Assembly (NCBI GenBank): GCA_900637135.1
Contig: LR134353.1
Coordinates: 868,001 to 932,000 of the forward strand
Direction: 5' to 3'
DNA: 64,000 bases
Source: Mycolicibacterium flavescens
GTDB taxonomy: Bacteria > Actinomycetota > Actinomycetes > Mycobacteriales > Mycobacteriaceae
Shown here: positions 37,288-45,778 of the stretch, one piece after another
How positions within the stretch are numbered: the stretch's first letter is position 1
How the letters are laid out: each line of letters begins with the position of its first letter
Notes under the pieces: generated by a model
Seen by the model: only the letters and a program-made list of their open reading frames with translations
What the model was told of the DNA's origin: nothing
The model's database searches: none
Position numbers and translations under genes: made by a program

Positions 37288-37865
37288 GCCATCCCCAAGC
37301 ACTTGCGGAGACCGCGGAGGCCGTCGCGCATCCGCGATTTGATGGTGGCGAGGTTCGCCGACAACCGTTCGGAGACCTGGGCGTAGGTCAGCCCGTCGTA
37401 GTAGGCCAGCTGGATGCACTCCCGCTGTACATCCGTCAGCGATCCCAGGCAGTTGGCCACCTGGCGGCGCTCGTCGCGCATGATCACCGAGTCGGCGACG
37501 TGATCGGAGGGCAGTTCGACGGTGGCCGCGCCGTAGCGGTCCTCCCGCTGTGTCGCGGCCTGTTCGGACCGCACCCGGTCGACCGCGCGGCGGTGCGCGA
37601 GGGTCATCAGCCACGCGAGCGGGGAACCCGCCGAAGGGTCGTAGGTTCCCGCGGTGCGCCACACCTGCAGGTAGATGTCCTGCGTGGTCTCCTCGCTGTA
37701 CCCCGGATCGCGCAGTACCCGGGTCACCAGGCCGAACACCCGCGCACGGGTGCGGTCGTAGAAGGTGGCGAAGGCCTCGACGTTCTCCTCGGCAACCTGG
37801 CGAAGCAGCTCGTCGAGGTCCGTGGTCACCAGCGGTAGCCTAGCCACCCGCGTGGGCACCGTCAT
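37284..37865 (-). CDS. sigK: ECF sigma factor SigK
   Basis: 193 residues from the ATG at 37865. Region 2 contains [20 protein letters not shown] and [20 protein letters not shown]; region 4 contains [20 protein letters not shown] and [20 protein letters not shown]. Cys139 and Cys189 correspond to the redox-sensitive pair Cys133/Cys183 described for M. tuberculosis SigK. It overlaps rskA downstream and the DUF1365 gene upstream (both ATGA). A SigK-type promoter ahead of the DUF1365 gene implies autoregulation of the whole operon. Confidence 0.95.
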   Translation of the reverse strand: MTVPTRVARLPLVTTDLDELLRQVAEENVEAFATFYDRTRARVFGLVTRVLRDPGYSEETTQDIYLQVWRTAGTYDPSAGSPLAWLMTLAHRRAVDRVRSEQAATQREDRYGAATVELPSDHVADSVIMRDERRQVANCLGSLTDVQRECIQLAYYDGLTYAQVSERLSANLATIKSRMRDGLRGLRKCLGMA

Positions 37866-38635
37866 GAATATCGCGATCTGGCCGTGTTGCCGACGAAAGC
37901 CGCTGTCGGAGCGACAGTTTCGCCGACCGCTTCGGCGCCGCGCACCAGTGGGACACGCCGCAGCCACAGCGTGAGGTGCTGGAGCCGGTACTCCAGCGCC
38001 GTCATCAACGGCGCCAGCGGGGCCTTCGCCTGCATCAGCAGCACCTCGGCGACACCCGCGCGCCTGCGTGCGCCACGCACCGTGGCGATGAACGCCGGGC
38101 CGTTGCCGCGGTGCAGCGATACGGTCACGTTCACCTCGTCGCCAGGGTGCGGCGCGCGCACCAGGTAGTGACCGTCGGTGCCGTTGAACGGCGACACCCG
38201 CAGCCTCTTCGGCGCCATCGACGTCCCGTCCGGGCTCGGCGGCAGCAGATACGCATGCCGTTCACCGCGGTGGTTGTGCATCTCCATGACGATGTGGCGC
38301 ACGACGCCCGCCGTGTCATGGCACCAGTACAGCGTCACCGGGTTGAACGCGTAGCCGGCCACCCGCGCCTGCAGCAGCGCGGTGACCCGCCCGCCGCCCA
38401 GGTCGACACCGCGGTCCCACAGGAACGCGTCGATGCGCTGGCGCAGCGAGTCACCCGGGGCGCCGTGGAGGTGGTCGCGGGCGTCGAAGCGCGCGAAGGG
38501 CCGCAGCCACCATGGGACCCGCGGAAGCCGGTCGACGTCGACCAGCCAGCTGTAACCGTGATGCTCGAAATGGTGATACACCGGCGCACGACGCAGGTGC
38601 GCCGTCCGGGTGCGGTACAGGTAGGAACCATCCAC
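37862..38635 (-). CDS. DUF1365-family protein
   Basis: 257 residues, GTG start. Recognisable segments are HHFEHHGYSWLVDVDRLPRV, DHLHGAPGDSLRQRIDAFL, VAGYAFNPVTLYWCHD and VEMHNHRGERHAY-like KRLRVSPFN. In M. tuberculosis the homologue Rv0448c lies in the sigK operon but is separated from sigK by Rv0446c and ufaA1. Here it overlaps sigK directly. The start codon lies about where a transcript from the SigK promoter would begin, so the message may be leaderless. The function is unknown; a role with lipid-modifying enzymes is suggested by the usual neighbours. Confidence 0.9.
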   Translation of the reverse strand: MDGSYLYRTRTAHLRRAPVYHHFEHHGYSWLVDVDRLPRVPWWLRPFARFDARDHLHGAPGDSLRQRIDAFLWDRGVDLGGGRVTALLQARVAGYAFNPVTLYWCHDTAGVVRHIVMEMHNHRGERHAYLLPPSPDGTSMAPKRLRVSPFNGTDGHYLVRAPHPGDEVNVTVSLHRGNGPAFIATVRGARRRAGVAEVLLMQAKAPLAPLMTALEYRLQHLTLWLRRVPLVRGAEAVGETVAPTAAFVGNTARSRYS

Positions 38636-38643
38636 ATGGAGGT

Positions 38644-38670
38644 ATTCGGAGCCGCACGCGCGACGGATGG
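38644..38670 (-). promoter_or_regulatory. SigK-dependent promoter (-35 CCATCC, -10 CGAAT)
   Basis: On the minus strand CCATCC (38670-38665), a 16-base spacer and CGAAT (38648-38644) match exactly the published mycobacterial SigK consensus (CCATCC-N16/17-CGAAT). The expected start point, 6-8 bases after the -10 box, falls at or just before the GTG of the DUF1365 gene. Confidence 0.9.
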
Positions 38671-38679
38671 GTGCTCAGG

Positions 38680-39765
38680 TCAGGCGGGACAATAGAGCGC
38701 CGTCAGGACATCTCCGCGCGGATCCTCGGCGGGCGCCGTCGACTCCGGCGACTGCGTCAGCGTCACCGAGATGGCAGGCCCGTCGAAGGTCTTGACCGCG
38801 AAACTGTGATACCCCGCGATGTCGCCGCCGTGGCCCCACGCGTTCACCCCGCACGGCAATGACACGCGCCCGAGGCCCAATCCGTACTCGAGAAGTCCCT
38901 CGGTATCCGGCATGGGAACGGTCCGCATCATCTCGTCGAGCTGAGGCCGCGGCACCACCCGCCCGTCGAGCAGCGCGGTGATGAACGCCGTCGTGTCCTC
39001 GTCGGTCGATACCAGGCCGCCCGCGGTCCACGCCGCGGAGGCGTTGAAGTCGGTGACGTCGGTGCGTCTGCCGTCGACCACTTCGTAGCCGTGGGCGAAC
39101 GGCACCCGCAGCCCGTTCTCGCCCGGCGCGGGGGAGTACGTGTCGAACAGCCCCAGTGGCGCGATGATTCGCGCGGTGATCTCGTCGGCCGCCGGTCTCC
39201 CGGTCACCCTCTCGATCAGCAGGCCGGCGACGATGTAGTTGGTGTTGGTGTACTTCATCGTCGCGCCGGGGGCGAACTGCGCGGGCCGAGCCAGCGCCCT
39301 GTCGAGCAGTTGATCGCCGCTCACGGGCTCATCCGGGATCTCGGTCAGGTCGTCGAAGTATTCCGGCAGGCCGCTCTGGTGGCGCAACAGCTGGCGCACG
39401 GTGATCGCCGTGGCATCGATGTTCTCGCCCCGGATGCGGCCGGGCAGGTACGTCTCGATCGATGTGTCGAGCCCGACCCTGCCCTCGGCCACCAGCTGCA
39501 GAATCGTCGCGGCCACAAAGGTTTTCGTGATGCTACCGACACGCAACCGGGTGTTCGGTGCGAATCCGGCTTCGGTGTCGAGGTCGGAGTACCCGGCGGA
39601 GTACCGGGTGAGGTGTGGCCCATCGCGGATCACGACGATCCCGCCGGCGAGTCCTTCCTCCGCGACGGCACGCTCGAGGGTCGCGTCGACGGCGGCGGGC
39701 TGGGCATGAACCGGTGCGGCGGTCAGCACAAGGAGAAGCAGGGCCGCGATGGTCGCGATACGCAC
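38680..39765 (-). CDS. Secreted serine hydrolase, beta-lactamase/D-Ala-D-Ala carboxypeptidase fold
   Basis: 361 residues from the GTG at 39765, which shares a base with the upstream stop (TAGTG). An N-terminal signal peptide (RIATIAALLLLVLTAAPVHA) is followed by a class C/LpqK-like fold: the nucleophile motif SITK in RLRVGSITKTFVAATIL, the YTNTNY motif (Tyr-x-Asn) and the late HGGDIAGYHS as HxG. It acts outside the membrane, probably on peptides or esters. It is the last gene of the overlapping run with MntH and the fusion enzyme. Confidence 0.92.
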   Translation of the reverse strand: MRIATIAALLLLVLTAAPVHAQPAAVDATLERAVAEEGLAGGIVVIRDGPHLTRYSAGYSDLDTEAGFAPNTRLRVGSITKTFVAATILQLVAEGRVGLDTSIETYLPGRIRGENIDATAITVRQLLRHQSGLPEYFDDLTEIPDEPVSGDQLLDRALARPAQFAPGATMKYTNTNYIVAGLLIERVTGRPAADEITARIIAPLGLFDTYSPAPGENGLRVPFAHGYEVVDGRRTDVTDFNASAAWTAGGLVSTDEDTTAFITALLDGRVVPRPQLDEMMRTVPMPDTEGLLEYGLGLGRVSLPCGVNAWGHGGDIAGYHSFAVKTFDGPAISVTLTQSPESTAPAEDPRGDVLTALYCPA

Positions 39766-40826
39766 TAGGCCGAGCGTAGTTCCCAGGAATGCGCGGTGGC
39801 GACGAGCCCTTGGATCAACGCGGAGGTCGCCGGTGTGAGCCCGTCGTCGCCGGGTAGTTGGCTGCGCGGGCTGATGCCGCGCACCCGCGGTGTGAGCTCG
39901 AGTTGCGCGCCGCCTGCGCGGACGCGGTTGACGGGGTTGTCGTGGTGCAGCCCGCGCAGTTCGCGCGGGATCGCGTCGAGGTCGGTGATGACTTGGTAGC
40001 CAGGCACTTCGACGTGTTCGGCGAGGTGCTCGGCTAGTGCGCGGTTGCGCCCGCCCGCGAGCAACTGAGTGCTGCGACCGACGCGGCCGTACCCGTGCAG
40101 TGACACCGCGACCTCGACGTGCTCGAGGAACTCCGCGAGACGTTCGGACTCCTGCGCCCGGTACAGCGCCGAGGGCAGATGGTGCGGATAGTGGTCGGGG
40201 TGGCGCACCGTGTACAGCGAGGCGCCCGCGGCGTCGGCGGCGCGTTCGGCGATCACGTCGGTCATCTGTTCGAGGCCGCCGCCGTGGATGGCCAGAAAAC
40301 CGAAGCGGGACCGCAAGATCCGCTCCTCGACGATGCCCGGCTGCGCCAGGAGTTCCGAAAGCGACTCTGGGGCAGGGATATCGGATCGGTCGGAGCGACC
40401 GGACCAATGCGCCGGATCCCACCGCTTGAGGAAGTCGACCCAGCGGGATGGCAGGCCGTGGTGCAGGGCGCCGTCGATGATGCGCTCGAGGTAGCCCGGT
40501 CGTGGCGGACCAGGTTCGACGCGGTGGTCGATGTACACCCACGCCTCGGCGGGCCCCTCGTTGGTGTGCACGGTGAGCCGGTCGCGGCGGTAACGCACCG
40601 GAACGCCTTCGGCGCTGTCGAGCACCGCCAGATCGCGGTCGTTGAGCTGCCACAGCACACCGTGCACTTCGGAGCCGTGGAACGGTTCGACCGTGGCGAC
40701 GCCGCGCTCGTTGATCAGCCAGTCGTGGTCGGACAGCATCGCCGGCCGGGGGTGCGCCGCGTCGGGGCACCGCAACGCCATCTGGTGGACGTTGAGGTTC
40801 GAGCCGTAGGCGAAGTAGGTGTGCAT
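39765..40826 (-). CDS. Gamma-glutamylcyclotransferase-like / poly-gamma-glutamate hydrolase-like fusion
   Basis: 353 residues from the ATG at 40826 (TGATG overlap with mntH). Residues 1-125 have the GGCT/AIG2 fold marks: YFAYGSNLN and catalytic Glu73 in LDSAEGVPVRYRRD. Residues about 170-353 match the poly-gamma-glutamate hydrolase (DUF867) family: FLAIHGGGLEQMTD with His181 and Glu186, and VAVSLHGYGR with His244. This spacing (5 and 63) equals that of the zinc ligands I recall for phage PghP (His40, Glu45, His103). Both halves target gamma-glutamyl bonds, so the fusion could trim and cyclise gamma-glutamyl chains. No signal peptide. Confidence 0.85.
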   Translation of the reverse strand: MHTYFAYGSNLNVHQMALRCPDAAHPRPAMLSDHDWLINERGVATVEPFHGSEVHGVLWQLNDRDLAVLDSAEGVPVRYRRDRLTVHTNEGPAEAWVYIDHRVEPGPPRPGYLERIIDGALHHGLPSRWVDFLKRWDPAHWSGRSDRSDIPAPESLSELLAQPGIVEERILRSRFGFLAIHGGGLEQMTDVIAERAADAAGASLYTVRHPDHYPHHLPSALYRAQESERLAEFLEHVEVAVSLHGYGRVGRSTQLLAGGRNRALAEHLAEHVEVPGYQVITDLDAIPRELRGLHHDNPVNRVRAGGAQLELTPRVRGISPRSQLPGDDGLTPATSALIQGLVATAHSWELRSA

Positions 40827-42052
40827 CAACCCGTCAGCGTCAGATAGATCAACATCACGTTCAAAAGAGTAATCAGGCCCGCGATGACCCACCCGATAGC
40901 CGTCGTCACCCGATGGTTGACGTCGGCGCCCATCAGGGCGCGGTCGCTGGTCAGCCGCACGAGCGGAATCAGCGCAAACGGTATCCCGAAGGACAGCACC
41001 ACCTGCGACAACACCAGCGCACGGCTGGGATCCAGGCCGATCGCCAACACCGCGAGTGCGGGCAGCAGCGTGATGAGGCGGCGCAGCACCAGCGGAATGG
41101 AGCGGTGCAGCAGGCCCTGCATGATCATCGCGCCGGCGTACGCGCCGACCGACGACGACGCCAACCCCGAGGCGAGCAGGCCGATCGCGAACAACAGCGC
41201 GATCGTCGGCCCCAGGGTCTCGCCGACCGCGGCGTGCGCACCCTCGATCGAGTCGGTGTTTTCCTGACCCCGCAGGTTCGTCGCGGCGACCAACACCATC
41301 GACAGGTTGACCGCGCCGGCGATCACCATCGCGATGCCGACGTCCCAGCGCGTGACCCGCAGCAGCATCCGCCGCATCGGCCCGGGGTCGGGATGGCCGT
41401 GGCGGTCCCGGGCCAGGCCCGAATGCAGGTACACCGCGTGCGGCATCACGGTCGCGCCCAGCATCGCCGCGGCGATCAGCACGCTCTCGGTGCCGGCGAA
41501 CTTCGGCACCAACCCCGTCGCCGCCTCGTCGAGCGGTGGGGGAGCGACGAACAGGCTGGCAAGGAAGCCGACCGCGATGACGGCCAGCAGTCCGGTGATG
41601 ACGCGTTCGAACGAGTTCTGGCCGTGGCGGTCCTTGACCATCAGTAACACCATCGAGACGACGCCGGTGATGATGCCGCCGGTCAGCAGCGGTAGGTCGA
41701 ACAGCAGGTACAGCGCGATCGCGCCACCGACGACCTCGGCGAGATCGGTTGCCATCGCGACCAATTCGGCCTGCATCCAGTAGGTCAGCCGGGTGCGGCG
41801 GCGCATGCGGTTACCGACCGCCTCCGGCAGCGACATGCCGGTCACCAAGCCGAGCTTGGCCGAGAGGTACTGCACGATGCAGGCCATCGCGTTTGCCGCC
41901 ACGATCACCCAGATCAGCAGGAAACCGAACTGGGCGCCGGCGCTGACGTTGGCGGCGACGTTGCCGGGGTCGACGTAGGCGATGGCCGCCACGAACGCCG
42001 GTCCGAGCAGCAGCCAGCTCGGGCGCGCCTTCACCTCGGTGCTGTGGGCCAC
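40826..42052 (-). CDS. mntH: Nramp-family divalent metal (Mn2+) transporter MntH
   Basis: 408 residues, GTG start. The helix-1 metal motif DPGN is present in AFVAAIAYVDPGNVAANVSA, and the helix-6 motif reads MPHAVYLHSGL. About eleven hydrophobic segments follow. It imports Mn2+ or Fe2+ by proton symport. A partial metal-regulator box lies 38-56 bases upstream. The fusion-enzyme and beta-lactamase genes follow with overlapping codons, so one metal-responsive promoter may drive all three. Confidence 0.94.
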   Translation of the reverse strand: MAHSTEVKARPSWLLLGPAFVAAIAYVDPGNVAANVSAGAQFGFLLIWVIVAANAMACIVQYLSAKLGLVTGMSLPEAVGNRMRRRTRLTYWMQAELVAMATDLAEVVGGAIALYLLFDLPLLTGGIITGVVSMVLLMVKDRHGQNSFERVITGLLAVIAVGFLASLFVAPPPLDEAATGLVPKFAGTESVLIAAAMLGATVMPHAVYLHSGLARDRHGHPDPGPMRRMLLRVTRWDVGIAMVIAGAVNLSMVLVAATNLRGQENTDSIEGAHAAVGETLGPTIALLFAIGLLASGLASSSVGAYAGAMIMQGLLHRSIPLVLRRLITLLPALAVLAIGLDPSRALVLSQVVLSFGIPFALIPLVRLTSDRALMGADVNHRVTTAIGWVIAGLITLLNVMLIYLTLTG

Positions 42053-42089
42053 CCCACCCTCTTTCTATCCGGGGTTGCGAATAGAAAAG

Positions 42090-42108
42090 TTAGGGTAGCC
42101 GAAACCAC
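42090..42108 (-). promoter_or_regulatory. IdeR/MntR-like box ahead of mntH
   Basis: TTAGGGTAGCCGAAACCAC agrees with the mycobacterial iron box TTAGGTTAG(G/C)CTAACCTAA at 14 of 19 positions. It lies between the secreted-protein gene and mntH. IdeR or MntR could bind it; the match is partial. Confidence 0.4.
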
Positions 42109-42129
42109 GGCCGTCGGTGGTGGGTGGGG

Positions 42130-42363
42130 TTATTTGTGCCCGCCGCCGAGCCCGATGATGAGGCCGCCGCCCCACGGCCAACCCCAATAGGGGCTGGTCT
42201 GCACCGACGGTGACGTGACGATCTGTGAACTTCCGTTGGTCTGGCACTGCGTGGTGTTGGGGGCGATGTTGGTGCACTGGGGCGCGGCGCCGGCGACGGG
42301 TGCTAACGCGCCGATGACGCCGACCGCGAGAGTCGCTGTGAGATAACGAAATCGGGACTTCAT
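42130..42363 (-). CDS. Small secreted protein
   Basis: 77 residues. A Sec signal peptide (about 1-26, RYLTATLAVGVIGALAPVAG, cleavage after AGA) precedes a mature chain with two Cys (QCTNIAPNTTQC) and a Gly/Trp/Pro-rich end (YWGWPWGGGLIIGLGGG). It resembles the next secreted protein in layout: signal peptide, two Cys, short aromatic tail. Function unknown; the two Cys probably form a disulfide outside the cell. Confidence 0.75.
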   Translation of the reverse strand: MKSRFRYLTATLAVGVIGALAPVAGAAPQCTNIAPNTTQCQTNGSSQIVTSPSVQTSPYWGWPWGGGLIIGLGGGHK

Positions 42364-42452
42364 GGTTGGCCTCCTCGGCCAGGGGCACTTCTGGTCAGCG
42401 GCCGCACATACGGCGAGCGCTGCGAATAACGTTGAGCGTCAATCCCGAACGG

Positions 42453-42722
42453 TCACGGGAAGAAGAAGCCGTCGCCCTCCCACATGCTTCCCCATGGGCC
42501 GACGTACTCCTGCTGAGCGGGCGTGGCGTCGATCGAAACGTTGCCCGGCGACGCGCATTCGGTGGTGGACCCGCCGATGGCCTGGGCACCGCCGGTGTCG
42601 ACGCACTGCGGCAGGGTGGGGTTTGGGGCCGGTTCGGCGGCGGCAGGCGAGGCCGCCGCGAGTGCCGCGGCGATGCCGCCGGCAGCGATCAGCGGTGCGA
42701 GATAACGAAGGGTGGTCCGCAT
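42453..42722 (-). CDS. Small secreted protein, paralogue-like neighbour
   Basis: 89 residues from the ATG at 42722; an in-frame ATG six bases earlier is possible. A signal peptide (about 1-29, LAPLIAAGGIAAALAAASPA, cleavage near AAA/EPA) is followed by LPQCVDTGGAQAIGGSTTEC with two Cys and an aromatic end (YVGPWGSMWEGDGFFFP). Its upstream part and Cys spacing recall the 77-residue protein 89 bases downstream, suggesting an old duplication. Function unknown. Confidence 0.75.
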   Translation of the reverse strand: MRTTLRYLAPLIAAGGIAAALAAASPAAAEPAPNPTLPQCVDTGGAQAIGGSTTECASPGNVSIDATPAQQEYVGPWGSMWEGDGFFFP

Positions 42723-42755
42723 AGGCACGTCCTCGATTCTGATCGACCCCCGGCT

Positions 42756-43832
42756 TCAACGCACAGCGTACAACCCTTTTCCGGTGATCAGCGGCAAGTC
42801 GAGTGTGGTGCGGATGCCCGGCGGCGCGGCCACGACCGCGGGGATCGCGTTGACGACCCGGGCGGCTGTCGCGACGAGTCCGGCGTGGTTGTGGTCACCG
42901 TTCGGGCTGCTCAGGCAGAGGTCGATGGTGTACGACGGTTCGCCGGTGATCTCGATGCGGTACGAGCCACCCTCCTGAGCGGGCTGCGGCCAGTCCGGGT
43001 GCAGGTCATCGCGCAACCGGGTGACGTGTTCGAGCACGACGGCGACCTTGCCGTCCTTGATGCCCTGGACCTCGAAGCGCAGCGCCGCCGCGGTGCCCTT
43101 GGTGATGTGGCCCGCTGCGATGTCGAAATCCTCGGGAGCCGGTTCGCGCACATAGGTTTCGGACACCTTGTCGAGTTCGATGCCGAGCCCCGCGGCCAGC
43201 TGTCTCACCACCGATCCCCAGGCCAAGCTCAGGACGCCGGGCTGCAACAGCATCGGGATCTCGTCGAGCGGCTTGCCGAATCCCATCACGTCGAACATCA
43301 CCGTGGCGCTGTCGTAGGTGTCGTAGTTGATGATCTCCATGCACCGAATCTGCTCGATGCTCTGACAGGTTCCGGCGAGCGCGAGCGGTAGCAGGTCGTT
43401 GGCGAAGCCGGGGTCGATGCCGTTGACGAAGACACTCGATCCGCCCGTCTGGGTGGCTTCCTCGATCGGCTTGACGAGTTCGTCGGGCAGCACCTCCCAC
43501 GGGTACTGCAGGAAGACCGCGCTGCTGCCGACGACGTTGACGCCCGCGGCCAGAATGCGACGGTAGTCCTCGAGCGCCTCGGGCAGCCGGTTGTCGGCCA
43601 TCGCGGTGTACACCACGCAGTCGGGTCGGGTCGCCAGCACCGCATCGAGGTCCCTCGTGGCGGTGATGCCGGTCGAAACCTGCTGTCCGGCAAGCTCACT
43701 CGCGTCCTTGCCGGCCTTGGTTTCCGACGACACCCAGACAGCGGTGAGCTCGTACTGCGGATCGTTGATGAGCTGGGTCAGCGCGTGCCTGCCGACGTTG
43801 CCGGTGCCGACCGCGGCCACTTTGATCGTCAT
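42756..43832 (-). CDS. DapB-like NAD(P)-binding oxidoreductase (amine dehydrogenase-like)
   Basis: 358 residues. The N-terminal Rossmann domain is like dihydrodipicolinate reductase: KVAAVGTGNVGRHALTQLIN and DCVVYTAMADNR. The middle has VVGSSAVFLQYPWEVLPDEL and GSSVFVNGIDPGFANDLLPL. Such proteins resemble 2,4-diaminopentanoate dehydrogenase and are numerous in mycobacteria with mostly unknown substrates. It starts 10 bases after the upstream SDR gene, forming a two-gene operon. Confidence 0.85.
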   Translation of the reverse strand: MTIKVAAVGTGNVGRHALTQLINDPQYELTAVWVSSETKAGKDASELAGQQVSTGITATRDLDAVLATRPDCVVYTAMADNRLPEALEDYRRILAAGVNVVGSSAVFLQYPWEVLPDELVKPIEEATQTGGSSVFVNGIDPGFANDLLPLALAGTCQSIEQIRCMEIINYDTYDSATVMFDVMGFGKPLDEIPMLLQPGVLSLAWGSVVRQLAAGLGIELDKVSETYVREPAPEDFDIAAGHITKGTAAALRFEVQGIKDGKVAVVLEHVTRLRDDLHPDWPQPAQEGGSYRIEITGEPSYTIDLCLSSPNGDHNHAGLVATAARVVNAIPAVVAAPPGIRTTLDLPLITGKGLYAVR

Positions 43833-43842
43833 GGAGGTCCTC

Positions 43843-44634
43843 TCACAGGTCCGGAATGGGCATGTCGAGATTGGGCACCGTCAAACCGCCGTCGACCTCC
43901 AGCGTCTTACCGGTCAGGTAGCTGCCAGCGGGCGAGGCCAGGTACACCGCGGCGGCGGCGATGTCCTGCGGATCGCCGAGTCGGCGCATCGGAGTTGCTT
44001 GCTCCATGGGCTTACGGAGGTCGTCGTTGGAGGCCACGATGTCGAGCGCCGATGTGAGGATCGACCCCGGCGCGATCGCGTTGACCCGGATCCGCGGGCA
44101 CAGGTCGAGCGCGGCCAGGCGGGTGTAGTGAGCGAGTGCGGCCTTGGCCGTTCCGTAGGCCGCAAAACCCCGGCCGGCAAGCCGGCCCATCGTGGAGGTG
44201 ATGTTGATGATGCTGCCGCCGCCGGAGTGCTCGAGCATCAGCGGAACCGCCGCGGTGGTGAGGGCGTGCGCGGTGGTCACGTTGAAGGTGAACGCGTCGC
44301 GCAGGTCCTTGGTGGAGGTGTTCAGTAGCGCGTTGGGCATGGTGCCGCCGACGTTGTTGACGACGATGTCTAGTTTTCCGAACGCCTCGATCGCGGCACC
44401 GGCCAACGTGGCGGTGTCGGCGGGGTGGGCCAGGTCGGCGACCACGACGTGCGCCCTGCGGCCCACGCCCTTGATCTGCTCGGCGACTTCCTCGAGTTGC
44501 GACTGTGTGCGTGACGCGATCACCACGTCTGCACCGGCTTCGGCGAATGCCAGCGCCATCGCGGCGCCCAGGCCGCGACCGGCGCCTGTGACCACCGCGA
44601 CCTGATCGTCGAGCCGGAATCTGTCAAGAATCAC
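43843..44634 (-). CDS. Short-chain dehydrogenase/reductase
   Basis: 263 residues. Cofactor motif [26 protein letters not shown], active-site ITSTMG with YGTAK, and the usual late [13 protein letters not shown]. It is a classical NAD(P)-dependent SDR, probably oxidising a secondary alcohol, and is the first gene of the operon with the DapB-like reductase. Confidence 0.92.
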   Translation of the reverse strand: MILDRFRLDDQVAVVTGAGRGLGAAMALAFAEAGADVVIASRTQSQLEEVAEQIKGVGRRAHVVVADLAHPADTATLAGAAIEAFGKLDIVVNNVGGTMPNALLNTSTKDLRDAFTFNVTTAHALTTAAVPLMLEHSGGGSIINITSTMGRLAGRGFAAYGTAKAALAHYTRLAALDLCPRIRVNAIAPGSILTSALDIVASNDDLRKPMEQATPMRRLGDPQDIAAAAVYLASPAGSYLTGKTLEVDGGLTVPNLDMPIPDL

Positions 44635-44718
44635 GTTTCCGAATCCTTCCCTCGCCGGGCGAACCGTAACAGGACACGACGATGCGCGTGAGGGCTTTCT
44701 GAAACACGTTCTAATTGC

Positions 44719-44780
44719 CGCGAGACGTACACCAGGGTGGTGCTTGGACTGGATAGCACGGCCCTGGTGTACGTCTCGCG
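44719..44780. terminator. Perfect 19-bp inverted repeat between ku and the SDR gene
   Basis: CGCGAGACGTACACCAGGG (44719-44737) and CCCTGGTGTACGTCTCGCG (44762-44780) are exactly complementary, with further partial pairing inside. It is 39 bases beyond the ku stop on the minus strand and probably ends the polyol-ku transcript. The remaining 184-base gap shows no gene. Confidence 0.65.
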
Positions 44781-44818
44781 AACAGTAGTTCTACGACGCC
44801 CCGAGTCCTGGCGGGCGG

Positions 44819-45778
44819 CTACTTCTTCGCGGCGGACTTCTTCGCCGTCGACTTCTTGGCCGTCGACTTCTTCGCGGCCTTCTTGGCGGGCGTCTTCTTC
44901 GCCGCGGTCTTCTTGGCGGCACTCTTCTTCGCGGGCGCCTTCTTGGCCGGCTTGTCGTCGTCGGAACCCTTTGACCCGCTGCGGCCTTCGCGTCGCGCCT
45001 TCACGCTGGCTTCGAGTTTGGCCAGCAGATCGGAGACATCCTCGGTCTCGTCGAGTTCCTGCGGCTGCTCCTCGGTGGTGAATGCTTCGCCGCCTTCGAG
45101 TTTGGCCTGGATCAACTCACGCAGCTGCTCCTGGTACTCGTCGTGGTAGCGGTCGGGGTTGAAGTCGTCGGTCATCGAGTCGACGACCTGGGTGGCCATC
45201 TTCAGCTCGGCCGGTTTGATGTCGACTTCCTTGTCCAGCACCGGGAAGTCGGGATCGCGGATCTCGTCGGGCCACAACAGCGTCTGGATCACCATGACGT
45301 CGCGCTTACTGAAGTCCTGAACCCGAAGCGCCGCGAGTCGCGTCTTGTTGCGCAACGCGAAGTGCACGATCGCGACCCGGTCGGTCTCCTTGAGCGTCTT
45401 GGTCAACAGCACATACGACTTCGACGACTTGCCCTCGGGCTCGAGGAAGTAGCTGCGGTCATACATCATCGGATCGATGTCGGAGGCGGGAACGAATTCC
45501 AGCACCTCGATCTCGCGGCTGCGTTCCTCGGGCAGCGTGGCGATGTCCTCGTCGGTGATGATCACCGTCTGGCCATCGTCGGATTCGTACGCCCGGGCGA
45601 TGTCGCGATACTCGACTTCTTCACCGTCGATCTCGCAGACACGTTTGTATCGGATGCGCCCGTTGTCCTTCGCGTGCACCTGGTGGAACTTCACGTCGTG
45701 GTCCTGCTGCGCGCTGTAGACCTTGACCGGCACGTTCACCAGGCCGAACGCGATCGAACCCTTCCATATGGAACGCAT
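44819..45778 (-). CDS. ku: Ku DNA end-binding protein (NHEJ)
   Basis: 319 residues from MRSIWKGSIAFGLVNVPVKV. The Ku core runs to about residue 250, with IRYKRVCEIDGEEVEYRDIA and a late ETEDVSDLLAKLEASVKARR. The last 45 residues are a Lys/Ala/Pro repeat tail (AAKK, PAKK units) like the DNA-binding extension of several bacterial Ku proteins. Ku homodimers ring DNA ends and recruit LigD, encoded 10 kb away. The ATG overlaps the stop of the sugar kinase gene (TGATG), and no separate promoter space exists. Confidence 0.96.
   Translation of the reverse strand: MRSIWKGSIAFGLVNVPVKVYSAQQDHDVKFHQVHAKDNGRIRYKRVCEIDGEEVEYRDIARAYESDDGQTVIITDEDIATLPEERSREIEVLEFVPASDIDPMMYDRSYFLEPEGKSSKSYVLLTKTLKETDRVAIVHFALRNKTRLAALRVQDFSKRDVMVIQTLLWPDEIRDPDFPVLDKEVDIKPAELKMATQVVDSMTDDFNPDRYHDEYQEQLRELIQAKLEGGEAFTTEEQPQELDETEDVSDLLAKLEASVKARREGRSGSKGSDDDKPAKKAPAKKSAAKKTAAKKTPAKKAAKKSTAKKSTAKKSAAKK

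Noticed and set aside
44819..44960. Lys/Ala tandem codon repeats at the 3' end of ku as a DNA repeat element
   Set aside because: They encode the Lys-rich C-terminal tail known from several bacterial Ku proteins.
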